64,000 nucleotides of DNA from Seminavis robusta (lineage: Eukaryota; Bacillariophyta; Bacillariophyceae; Naviculales; Naviculaceae). Both the position numbers and the translations under genes were made by a program. Within the stretch, counting starts at the first letter, position 1. Every line of letters begins with the position of its first letter. Where the stretch lies: contig CAICTM010000084.1 of the NCBI GenBank assembly GCA_903772945.1, positions 1 through 64,000 on the forward strand, written 5' to 3'. The notes under the pieces were generated by a model. It saw only the letters and a list, made by a program, of their open reading frames with translations. It made no database searches and was not told the DNA's origin. This document shows positions 56,312-64,000 of the stretch, piece after piece.

Positions 56312-59002
56312 ATGGAGACCAACGCTTTGCTCCAGCGAGCCTTGGAAGTCCTGCGGACCATCCCAGAATGGGGAGTTGTGCAGTTTGAAAGAGGAGATGC
56401 TCTGATTTCCGTTGGGATGGATGAGGCGACAGCTTTGTCTGCCGAAGTGAAAGCAAGATTTGATCGATTGTTGGCTGGTGCCTTCCAGCGATTTGGCCGT
56501 CTTCGACACCTCAATACCTACGATGAGAACTGCAATCGAGCTTTCTACCTTGCTCAGAGAATCCAGATTCGCCCTGATACCTCAAAACCAGCGTCAGTTT
56601 CGTATGCAATGCTTGTCGCTGGTTTCCAGAAGAAAGAGACAGGACCCGGGAAAGCCTACGTTCGGGTGTCTCGAAGACTGAAGGCAGCACCACCTCTCCC
56701 GCCTCCACAGCCACTACAACCTGCCAATAACCCACCTCGTCCTCGGATGGGCCCGCCTCGCCCCGTCGCTGAAATCAACGTTCACACCGGAATTGGTGGC
56801 AGAAACCAAGCTGTTGTTTCTCCTTTGTCAGCCGGCGGTGACTCTCTCGCGGATGGTCCGCCTACCTTCATGATTAACGCCAAAGAAATTGAAATTTTCA
56901 ATACGCCTCCTCTCTTTGGAAGCCCTGAATTCCATATCTTTGGAGATGAGAATTTGATTGACTCCTCTACAAATATCTCTTGGAGAGAGATCAGAAAGAA
57001 TAGACAGGCATCAATCAAGAGCGATATCTCTCATCTAACAACAACAAAGGATCCTCGCCGTACTACCCAAGCAGCTCAAGTTGAGAGGCAGACGCAACGT
57101 GAGCTTGACAACATTCGGAAGTCGATGTATAAAGCTGCGACTGTTATCTTCCATTCCGTCCAGAAGAATGAGAATACGCTTGCAATCTTCAAAACTCCTG
57201 ACGCAGTTGCAAGATCAATGAACAATATCACCGGTATTGATTGCGTTTCTGGCAGAGAGATTGCCACAGCCGTTCGCGTTGGCAATGTTGGAAAATCACC
57301 GCCTCGTCTTGGACGCAAAGGTGAAGTTCCAGTGGTGATCTTTGAAGCTTTTTGCTCACTTGTTTTCACAGCATGTGCCATAGAACAAGCAAACTGCAAG
57401 GAGAGATTAACACGAGAGAAGCTCAAGAGCACTGTTGGTGAAATACTGAACTCAAAGCGTGCAGCCGATGGCTTGGAGCCCATGAACGATTCCAAGTTTT
57501 ATGCCAGAATTGAAAATGCGATTTGTCATCTCCAAGACTTGAATAAAGCTGACAACAGAGAGTCGCTTCGAGTCCTCTGGCTCACCTACCAGTCGCAATC
57601 GATGCATTACAAGAATTGGGAGAAAGAAGCCGTCCGTCTTGGTTTTGCTCGTCCTCTCAATGAAGATGAGAATCCTGATGATGTTGGGCACATTGTCTGG
57701 AAGGACGACCGACTTTCTCGTGTCTTACAGTTTGATGAAATGAATATTGCTCTTGACGGAGCCGATTCGACAATTGGAGGGAGGGCATCGCGAATACCAA
57801 CAGCCACCACGATAGGACTTGCCGATTCTGGAACTGCCAATGAAAAGTCTGGAACGAAGATGACGATTATGTTTGGAATCAACTTCGCCGGCGAGGTGTT
57901 GCCACCTCTGTTGCTCTTTCCTACCAAGGCCCAGAATCCCTCGAATTACAAGCTCAAGGTCGACATGGCAAAGTGTTTGCCACAGTTGGAAGCAACGTAC
58001 GGATTCAGTGAGCCTCGCCGACACAATGTGCCGTTTGCGATGAACCCTAAGGGTGGCATGACCAAAGATATGCTCTTTGCTTTCATGGAGCGAGTTGTTC
58101 TTCCTCTCTATCCTGATTGTGCTGACAACGAGGCGTCTTCCTTGCTGATCAAGATTGACTCTGGGCCTGGCCGGATGCATCCTCCAATGCTGCGACTACT
58201 GCGATCCCGAGGAGCGCACTTGTACCCAGGGTTGCCAAATGGGACAGAGGTCGGCCAAGAGTGTGATCAAGTGTTTGGTTTCCTGAAAAAGACCATTTAC
58301 CAAAACAGAGAAAAGCTATGGAAGGCTCGATTTCGTACGGAGGGAGAGTCGGCATCTCTGTCGATGGCAGATGTTGCTTTGATTGTGTTTGGAGGTACCG
58401 CCACTCTGTTGGATGGAAGCACAGTAGAGTTAGTGGATGCATTCAAGACTGCTCTTGACAAAGATCATATCTTCGAAGCAATGGAGAAATGTGGATATTG
58501 TCCAAGCACGCGAAGAGCTTTGCATGCCACTCAAATCCGTCATGAAATTGTGGAAGGGGAAGAAGGTGATATTGACGATGTTGTCGATCCCTACGGAGCC
58601 CTCCTCCAGGAGCTTGAGACGCAGAATGAAGACGCTGTTACGGAGCTGGAAGAAGCTGGATTCGATCTTGCGGACACCCTGAAACGCTCTGTGAATCGAG
58701 TGACAGCAGCGCAAACCAGAGGCCGAAACTCAACCAAAACAATTCCAAACACTCGTGAGCGCCAAGATGCAATCATGGCGATATCTACAGCCGGTGGATG
58801 GTTTCAAGTGACGGATGGTGGAGCTCCCATGACAATTGATGATGCCTTGATTGCTTATGCTCGAAAGGATATTGTCAAGGAGGTCGATGAGATGGAGAAG
58901 AGAAAGGAAAAATGTTCTGCAGGAGACGGTGTTGCTGTGGAAGCAGAAAAGATAATCGCTGAGACTGCACTCAATGGAAAAAACCTGAATTGGCGACCAT
59001 GA
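56312..59002 (+). CDS. DDE transposase of the transposon
   Basis: 896 residues, one exon, ATG at 56312. The N-terminal 300 residues include a Pro-rich stretch (near 130-155) and a region likely to hold DNA-binding helices ('VEIL'-like repeats were not resolved). The catalytic core starts near 474 with 'LQFDEMNIALDG' (first Asp), then a beta-sheet 'TKMTIMFGINFAGEVLPPLLLF'. 'LIKIDSGPG' near 615 is the second Asp, and 'LPNGTEVGQECDQVFGFLKK' near 640-660 holds the third acid (Asp 36 positions after the second, or Glu 34). That layout is shared with pogo, CENP-B and marine DDE transposases. The C-terminus is acidic and helical. The ORF stop TGA overlaps the next ATG by ATGA. Confidence 0.85.
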   Translation: METNALLQRALEVLRTIPEWGVVQFERGDALISVGMDEATALSAEVKARFDRLLAGAFQRFGRLRHLNTYDENCNRAFYLAQRIQIRPDTSKPASVSYAMLVAGFQKKETGPGKAYVRVSRRLKAAPPLPPPQPLQPANNPPRPRMGPPRPVAEINVHTGIGGRNQAVVSPLSAGGDSLADGPPTFMINAKEIEIFNTPPLFGSPEFHIFGDENLIDSSTNISWREIRKNRQASIKSDISHLTTTKDPRRTTQAAQVERQTQRELDNIRKSMYKAATVIFHSVQKNENTLAIFKTPDAVARSMNNITGIDCVSGREIATAVRVGNVGKSPPRLGRKGEVPVVIFEAFCSLVFTACAIEQANCKERLTREKLKSTVGEILNSKRAADGLEPMNDSKFYARIENAICHLQDLNKADNRESLRVLWLTYQSQSMHYKNWEKEAVRLGFARPLNEDENPDDVGHIVWKDDRLSRVLQFDEMNIALDGADSTIGGRASRIPTATTIGLADSGTANEKSGTKMTIMFGINFAGEVLPPLLLFPTKAQNPSNYKLKVDMAKCLPQLEATYGFSEPRRHNVPFAMNPKGGMTKDMLFAFMERVVLPLYPDCADNEASSLLIKIDSGPGRMHPPMLRLLRSRGAHLYPGLPNGTEVGQECDQVFGFLKKTIYQNREKLWKARFRTEGESASLSMADVALIVFGGTATLLDGSTVELVDAFKTALDKDHIFEAMEKCGYCPSTRRALHATQIRHEIVEGEEGDIDDVVDPYGALLQELETQNEDAVTELEEAGFDLADTLKRSVNRVTAAQTRGRNSTKTIPNTRERQDAIMAISTAGGWFQVTDGGAPMTIDDALIAYARKDIVKEVDEMEKRKEKCSAGDGVAVEAEKIIAETALNGKNLNWRP

Positions 59003-59352
59003 TTCAATGGAAGCAAGGCGCAAATCCAACCGCTCCTTACAACGACAAGACAAATCAGAACAAACCCATTCTGTTTCAGCTGTGGAGAGACAAATATGAG
59101 GCATTGGATGCTCCCGTTGACGTCTGGACCAATGAAGACGAGGAAAAGCTTGAACGACTGCGTTCCGGTGAAATTGAATGTTTTTCTAGAGATGTCGGCC
59201 TTCAGCATTATATGGAAACCGAAGACGAATATCTTGCTACGAGGCTCCTCACGATTGCTCCTGATCGGAGGCAGAAAGTCGTTGAACAAGTGCTGCAAAG
59301 TATCGGACAGGAGGAAGCAGACAAAATCATTGAAACTTTGGAGTCCATGTAG
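58999..59352 (+). CDS. Small second ORF overlapping the transposase stop
   Basis: 117 residues starting with the ATG at 58999, inside the sequence ATGA that also holds the transposase stop. The product is hydrophilic and helical ('DEEKLERLRSGEIECFSRDV', 'PDRRQKVVEQVLQSIGQEEA'). It is out of frame with the transposase and would need reinitiation or its own mRNA. Its role is unknown; a transposase partner is a guess. Confidence 0.7.
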   Translation: MIQWKQGANPTAPYNDKTNQNKPILFQLWRDKYEALDAPVDVWTNEDEEKLERLRSGEIECFSRDVGLQHYMETEDEYLATRLLTIAPDRRQKVVEQVLQSIGQEEADKIIETLESM

Positions 59353-59474
59353 GGTGGTACGTAAAGATATCATCTATAGCACTGCTTATTTGCGTGGATA
59401 ATTGCACTTGTACACTGTAGTGGCAGCACATGATGATTGTTGGCATGCAAGGGTATATTGCCGCATTTATCTCC

Positions 59475-60032
59475 TCAAATAGTCTGCTTGAAATCATCCA
59501 AATCCATCTTGGCGGCCACTACTGACCGGGCCCAATTCAAAGCCTTGAACAATGCCTTTCCTTTGTCACTCTCGGCCGTCTTTGGGAGGAGGAATTGGAT
59601 ATGAGTAAAATCATTTGGTTCAGAGCCTTCATCGCCGTAGTCAAAAGCAAGATCCACTTGCCGACTTTTGGACGAGGTGCTTTTCATGTTTGTCAGTTCC
59701 GGATCTCCCCATCGAACACGATGAGTGAAGACAATGGTCCATTCTTCCTCGGCGCCATCGACGCCATTGACACGGAGGAATCCTCTCAATCTGAGGCGAA
59801 ACTTGGCCGAGCATTCAAAGCGCTCCAAAAGAACCACGGTTGCTTTGACCTCATACTCATGCCCTCGTTCCAAACTCCAAAGCACAAGAGGAAACTTCTT
59901 TTCAGTCGCCTTCATCGTTTCATCCAGAGTTGACACAGGACCAATAGCAAGAATTGTCACGTATCCAGAGCCAGGAGGGCCTCCATATCCGTAAGGAACC
60001 GGTATCTTGCTTTCGGTAAACAGCCACACCAT
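59475..60032 (-). CDS. Unknown ORF of the transposon, minus strand
   Basis: 185 residues from ATG 60032 ('MVWLFTESKIPVP'); an in-frame ATG at 60137 is also possible. The longer minus frame covering 59475-61187 is mostly a shadow of the plus ORF, because its upstream part is low-complexity antisense. The region 59475-60032 has good composition: a beta-rich N-terminus ('GGPPGSGYVTILAIGPVSTL'), 'KFPLVLWSLERGHEYEVKATVVLLER' and a C-terminal helix. It converges with the small ORF and diverges from the next ORF. No family recognised. Confidence 0.65.
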   Translation of the reverse strand: MVWLFTESKIPVPYGYGGPPGSGYVTILAIGPVSTLDETMKATEKKFPLVLWSLERGHEYEVKATVVLLERFECSAKFRLRLRGFLRVNGVDGAEEEWTIVFTHRVRWGDPELTNMKSTSSKSRQVDLAFDYGDEGSEPNDFTHIQFLLPKTAESDKGKALFKALNWARSVVAAKMDLDDFKQTI

Positions 60033-60362
60033 CTTGATCGGTTGCTTTCGATGATTGTAGATTTTTTGGTTGGATAGAGAGAGTGGATATAGTCGCTCAT
60101 CTTCTCCCAGTTGTCCAATACATAACAATCGCGACATTGTTTTGGTTGGCCTTGCTTCTCGGAACCATCCTTTGGATGGGCTTGCTATGATAATGAGTGC
60201 AAATTGTGTCGATTGGTGGCTCAGATCTCTCGTCTGCGACCGACCTGGCGGGTTGTTGTGTATGGCCCAACCACAGGGGAACGTTGAATCGAATCGGAAG
60301 GATGGCAGTGTCGTGCGATTCGAGTTAAGATATCGCTCACTTTCAGAGCATATTGATCTCAA

Positions 60363-61088
60363 ATGGCAGCTCAACCGGAATATTTCAAGGCATCCTTTAC
60401 TATTATGGCAGGAGAGGCGGCGGCTCCTGTCCATGCTGATGCTCTTGTCGAAATGGGTGCCGGTATCAAAGGCAAAGTGGCAGAGGCTGTCAATGAAGGA
60501 CATGACATTGCCACGGTCCTCTTTGTCAATCCTAATCGTTTCATTCCAACCCAAGGCTTCCATTATCTTGACGATATTGAGGCTACCATCATCCATTCCA
60601 GTAGCAGTCTGCTTGTGCTGCGCTCTGATCAGGGAGATCGCATTGTCTCCGTCCACTTTGCTGGTGGCTCCAACCCCTTCCGAGTCCGCCATGCAGTTGA
60701 TGCTGATGCCAATGCTTTCAACACTGAATCTGATGGAGAAGCCACCAAGGGAGAAGATGCTCAGGAAGAGAACGATACCTCTCGCGACATGCTCCAAACC
60801 TCGACGGAAGAAGAGGATCCAACGGAAGAGGAAGAAGAAGAGGCGAGCGACGATGTCCCTCCTCCTCCACCCAAGCATATTGCTCCTTCTCGTCGCCGTG
60901 GAGCTTCCAGTGCTCGTCGTCGCGGGGCACTGGACTCGGATGAAGAAGAAGAGGTCCGCATTCCTGTCTCTCGTCCTGTCTCTCGTCGTCGCAATCGCCG
61001 CAACCGCAACCAAAGCAACAACACTGGTTGGGACTCTTTCGAGGGTGCTGTGGATACACCTGATCTGAGCCAGCTCCATCTTCACTGA
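60363..61088 (+). CDS. Unknown ORF of the transposon, plus strand
   Basis: 241 residues from ATG 60363. Residues 1-115 form a compact beta-rich domain ('IKGKVAEAVNEGHDIATVLFVN', 'RIVSVHFAGGSNPF'). Residues 120-165 are strongly acidic, and the tail has Arg-rich blocks ('RRRGASSARRRG', 'SRRRNRRNRNQ') that could bind nucleic acid. It lies 330 bp from the divergent ORF at 60032, so they probably share a promoter. Nothing in it is recognised. Confidence 0.7.
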   Translation: MAAQPEYFKASFTIMAGEAAAPVHADALVEMGAGIKGKVAEAVNEGHDIATVLFVNPNRFIPTQGFHYLDDIEATIIHSSSSLLVLRSDQGDRIVSVHFAGGSNPFRVRHAVDADANAFNTESDGEATKGEDAQEENDTSRDMLQTSTEEEDPTEEEEEEASDDVPPPPPKHIAPSRRRGASSARRRGALDSDEEEEVRIPVSRPVSRRRNRRNRNQSNNTGWDSFEGAVDTPDLSQLHLH

Positions 61089-61359
61089 GTGTCTCTCCTC
61101 TATTGTGGTGTTGAATGTCGGTGGTTGGTGCAAGATTATTGGTCGGCCATCGCCCTTGCATTTTTGCTTCCCTATCCTCCATATCAACCCACTCAGAAAC
61201 TTGTGTATGTGTTGCTGCCTCTCTGTAGAGCCTATATACCGTTTGTGTTGCCATGGTTGGCTTCTATTTGACGCACAGAGCGAGAAAGGGCACCATCTTG
61301 GTGGCGACCAAATGGCGTGTTAAAAAAGCTTTAACATTACTTAGTAAAACCTCAAAGCT

Positions 61360-61381
61360 GTTAAAAGGTGTAAAACGTGTA
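61360..61381 (-). repeat. Right terminal inverted repeat of the transposon (with TA)
   Basis: Reverse complement reads TA/CACGTTTTACACC then CTTTTAAC, matching the left end at 20 of 22 positions. Confidence 0.75.
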
Positions 61382-62886
61382 GACAATTAATTTTTACCTT
61401 TTTCTTTTTTCGCGGAATCAATCATAATCTACATGTATCTCGAGGCAGTCCCATGGAACGCTTTTGAGGACTATGGGATTCTTCCCCAATGCTCAGGAGC
61501 CTACGAGCAGCTTCGATTTTTCTGATTCAAACGCGTGCCAGCTTTTCTGGTACACTTCTACGAGTGCTCGTGTAGAAATGTACGAAGAAGCTCGGCTCGC
61601 GTTTGAATCAATAGAAACGAAGCTGCCTGTACAGGATCAAGACGCATGACCACTGAAAAAATGTCCGGTCTTTGTTTGGTATTTTTATTTAAATGGCGTG
61701 AAACTCTTTTAAGAACCCAACACTACTGAATACCGTACGGTACTCGAGTACATATACTCGAAAGATCGAATGTTCTACTAATAGCTACCGGTACCGTGTC
61801 GTTGAAATCAAGTACAACAACTAGTAGTAAGAGTTTTCCATGGGCCAGCCCCAAAGCTTTCCAACCACAAGAGCTTTGGGTGCCAGGCCAGCTTTACTAA
61901 GTCTTAGTGCCTCTAGCTGTCTGCCACTTTAGCTAAGTAAAACTGGCAGGGCAGTGATTGCTCTTGTGGTTGGTAAAAGGTTATTGAATTTGATTGAATT
62001 ATCCCATATCAATCGTTGTAATTTATTGTTGTAATGATTGCCATTACACCTTTACTGAGTAGGCTGGCCGATGGCCCATGGCCCATGAGGGGTGATGCCT
62101 CGTCGCTCCTTTTCGCGCGTCCAATTCTTCTGATTTGGAGGCAGTTTGAGTCGAGTCGGATTATCTCAGAACCAGTTAAACAATTTCAACCACGTTTACT
62201 AAGTCTTTTCATTTTGCTATACAAAAGCAGTACGATTCTTAGTATGACCTTGTAGACCAGTATTGCTCGTTAACGTTGCCGACACCACAATGACATGAGA
62301 GTTAAGACATCACTACCAGGTGTTAAATAATCGCTTCCTTTTACACCACTGGAAGGGATAATTTGGATTAAAGTTTGTTTCTTTAGACCGACTCTGACAA
62401 GATTTCAATCCCCCGGTAGCTGGTATTTCAGTACGGTATTTAATAGTTAGGTGTTTTCCTTTAGCGGTTAACCGGTTGCGTTTCCTACTTCCCTTACTTA
62501 CAGTACCCGCCCCACTGTGTACCGGTGTACCAGACAGATTAAAATCCTTTTTTTAAATCCTTGTCATTTATTTTGACGACGCGAGCGTTGCTATTATTTA
62601 CGGTATTTTTGCTCGCATTTACAGCTTTGCAGCATTCATGATTTTTTGGGGGGTCGTGCAACTCGCACTTCACAACTTTGTCCCACATGCGCACAGAAAC
62701 AATGTCGAGGAGCATTGATGGGACATACTAGTAATTTCACAATACTGACTGCTGCTTGGAATATTCCCGTGGGTTTGTGCTCACAAACAACCTCCACCTC
62801 TTCGTCCTGAAACTCCTTTTCTTCGTTTTTGCCATCCAGTACTGAAAACTGATTCCCAACAGTTTGCAAACCAAAACGGTCTAAAG
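61382..62886. other. Spacer between the transposon and the second ABC copy
   Basis: No supported gene. It includes the inverted repeat at 61858-61982 (listed separately), GCTACCGGTACCG near 61786, and further GTTAA-rich stretches. From about 62655 the sequence resembles the region upstream of the first ABC copy. Confidence 0.5.
61858..61982. repeat. MITE-like inverted repeat
   Basis: CCAACCACAAGAGC near 61860 is repeated inverted near 61965, and the match extends inward through a GCCAG-TTTTACT block; about 40 bp of each arm align imperfectly around a centre near 61920. It is non-coding. No clear target-site duplication was found. Confidence 0.5.
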
Positions 62887-64000
62887 ATGACAAAAGACAA
62901 CCGCGAATCCTCCTCCTCGACGGTGTCCTCCTCTTCCTCACAGCCTCCATCGAGACACCAAGAAGATGCGATCTTGTCCAAACGCCTTGGGCAAGTCGTC
63001 TACCTCCTTTGTCTCATCAAAGGCTTTGTGTTCCCTTTCTTCAAGGTTTCCTTGATTGCACTGGCCGAGAAAGTCTTGCGTGCGGCTATAGGTTCTGCAC
63101 TCCCCGATGAATTGTTCGGGCAAATCCAAACAGAAATCTTTGACAAGTCTTCCAATCCTGTCATGGACACATTCCTCATGCGGTCTCTCACCTTTTACGA
63201 AGCCTTTGCCGTCGTCGGCGGAATCACTGCCGTCATCTCCATCGTCCTCCCTCTGGGCAAGGCTCTGACCGAAAACTTTCTCCCCTACCGTGAAGTCAAA
63301 CGCCTCCAAGACCTCCTCTTCCGAAAGTTCGTCCTCGAACCCAACAGCGTCGCCATCGATGAAGCGACCAACCTGCTCTACACAAAGATCAATGTGGTTT
63401 CAAAGTACTGGTTTAACTCCAAGTTCCAAAAGATTGATGACATTGTTACCATGGGTGCTTGCCTCGTCCTCTACTTCATTTTGGCATGGGACCTTGCACT
63501 GGCCCTCCTCGGCGGCATGATCCTTGTCTTTGTTGTCTCCTTCTTGATCTGGAACAAGCTCAGTACTCCCTGGGATTCTCAACGAGAAGAAAAGATGACA
63601 CAAGCCAACAACCTCCTTGTGGATGTCGTCCTCTGTAAAGAACTCGTCTTGACGCAGGCCAACGAACTCGAGGAGCAAGCCAAACTACGAAAGCTCATGG
63701 AGGCGGATCGAGAGGACATTCGCCACTTGGTATGGGCCAAGTTCATCTCCGCCGCCATCCGTGTCGGTACCTTTACCATGATTACACCATCACTCTTTTT
63801 TGTGGTGTTCATGTGGGACTTGTCCATGGAACGTGTCTTCCAGCTCTTGCTCATCATTGTGGTGACCGATGAACAGATGCGGGCCTTTTTGTCATTCACC
63901 AATCATGGACCCATGGAACAAGAGTATGGCCGTGCCAAGCAAGAGTTCTGCCATGTCTTGGGCATGACTGAAGAGGAGCTCTTTCCCGGGGACTTTGATG
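62887..64000 (+). CDS. ABC half-transporter, copy 2, cut by the window edge
   Basis: Opens at ATG 62887 ('MTKDNRESSSS') and stays open to the last base, about 371 residues of the membrane domain. Against copy 1 it is near-identical in DNA, with roughly 20-25 amino-acid changes, clustered in the first membrane segment ('LIKGFVFPFFKV' for 'LVKGIAFPLFKV') and near the end. The Ser run is one residue shorter. Frame is intact, so it is probably functional. The upstream 230 bases also match. Confidence 0.9.
   Translation, partial: MTKDNRESSSSTVSSSSSQPPSRHQEDAILSKRLGQVVYLLCLIKGFVFPFFKVSLIALAEKVLRAAIGSALPDELFGQIQTEIFDKSSNPVMDTFLMRSLTFYEAFAVVGGITAVISIVLPLGKALTENFLPYREVKRLQDLLFRKFVLEPNSVAIDEATNLLYTKINVVSKYWFNSKFQKIDDIVTMGACLVLYFILAWDLALALLGGMILVFVVSFLIWNKLSTPWDSQREEKMTQANNLLVDVVLCKELVLTQANELEEQAKLRKLMEADREDIRHLVWAKFISAAIRVGTFTMITPSLFFVVFMWDLSMERVFQLLLIIVVTDEQMRAFLSFTNHGPMEQEYGRAKQEFCHVLGMTEEELFPGDFD

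Larger units (their letters stand above)
55783..61381 (+). mobile_element. TA-flanked DNA transposon with inverted repeats and four ORFs (Tc1/mariner/pogo-like)
   Basis: The left end reads TACACGTTTAAGACCTTTT (then AAC) from 55783; the right end, reverse-complemented from 61381, reads TACACGTTTTACACCTTTT (then AAC). Twenty of 22 bases agree. The outermost TA on both sides fits a TA target-site duplication, giving a body of about 5.6 kb with ends beginning CACG. Subterminal TTTAAC repeats fill 55797-56065 and recur at 61318-61366. Inside are a DDE transposase, an overlapping second ORF, a minus-strand ORF and a plus-strand ORF. Both the TA target and the catalytic spacing (about 35 residues between the second and third acids) match the Tc1/mariner/pogo superfamily, though accessory genes of this kind are not usual there. 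Intact ORFs imply recent activity. Confidence 0.8.

Noticed and set aside
59475-61187. Single 570-residue minus-strand gene covering both accessory ORFs of the transposon
   Set aside because: Its upstream part is the low-complexity antisense of the plus-strand ORF; only 59475-60032 has protein-like composition.

Overview
The window reads as nuclear DNA of a photosynthetic stramenopile, most likely a raphid pennate diatom. Evidence: short GT-AG introns (about 65-210 bp) with GTAAGT or GTACGT donors; plastid proteins that start with a signal peptide followed by an Ala-Phe type junction (peptide deformylase, CbiX/SirB chelatase, DUF1275 protein, an SDR); class C GABA-B-like receptors; helicase-associated-repeat and DUF6824 proteins; and a Crypton-type recombinase. 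The species cannot be fixed from sequence alone. Genes are spaced by 0.3-1.7 kb, and the spacers are rich in the palindromes TACCGGTA and TAGCTAGC.

Layout. 0-5 kb: a TPR-like gene and a frame-broken paralog. 5-11.5 kb: a membrane-anchored fumarate reductase with two cytochrome b5 domains, a plastid sirohydrochlorin chelatase, and a two-exon Cys-rich protein. 12.6-19.4 kb: two GABA-B-like receptors head to head, whose exon structures I resolved. 19.7-24.6 kb: plastid peptide deformylase, a class 3 lipase and an SDR. 25-35.9 kb: a type II membrane protein with four Cys-rich modules, a low-complexity protein with a duplicated basic module, a helicase-associated-repeat protein, a WDR82/Swd2 homolog and a DUF6824 protein. 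36.8-41 kb: a secreted protein, an exostosin-like gene and a SYLF-domain gene; the last two carry single-base frame breaks. 42-47.5 kb: a Crypton recombinase tail to tail with a dynamin-like GTPase, then a DUF1275 membrane protein. 50-54.5 kb: a PAQR receptor and an ABC half-transporter.

55.8-61.4 kb is the most notable region. A DNA transposon of about 5.6 kb is bounded by imperfect 20-bp inverted repeats (18/20 identical) flanked by TA. It carries a DDE transposase, a second ORF that overlaps the transposase stop by ATGA, and two divergent ORFs of unknown function. A second copy of the ABC transporter starts at 62887 and runs off the window, so the transposon lies between the two copies.

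How the genes relate: there is no operon logic. Plastid functions (N-terminal protein processing, siroheme synthesis), sensing (GABA-B-like, PAQR), chromatin (WDR82) and lipid metabolism (lipase) are interspersed, with transposons occupying most of 41-62 kb. Exon boundaries given here were derived by reading splice sites and checking phase. Those of the lipase and of the GTPase tail remain uncertain.
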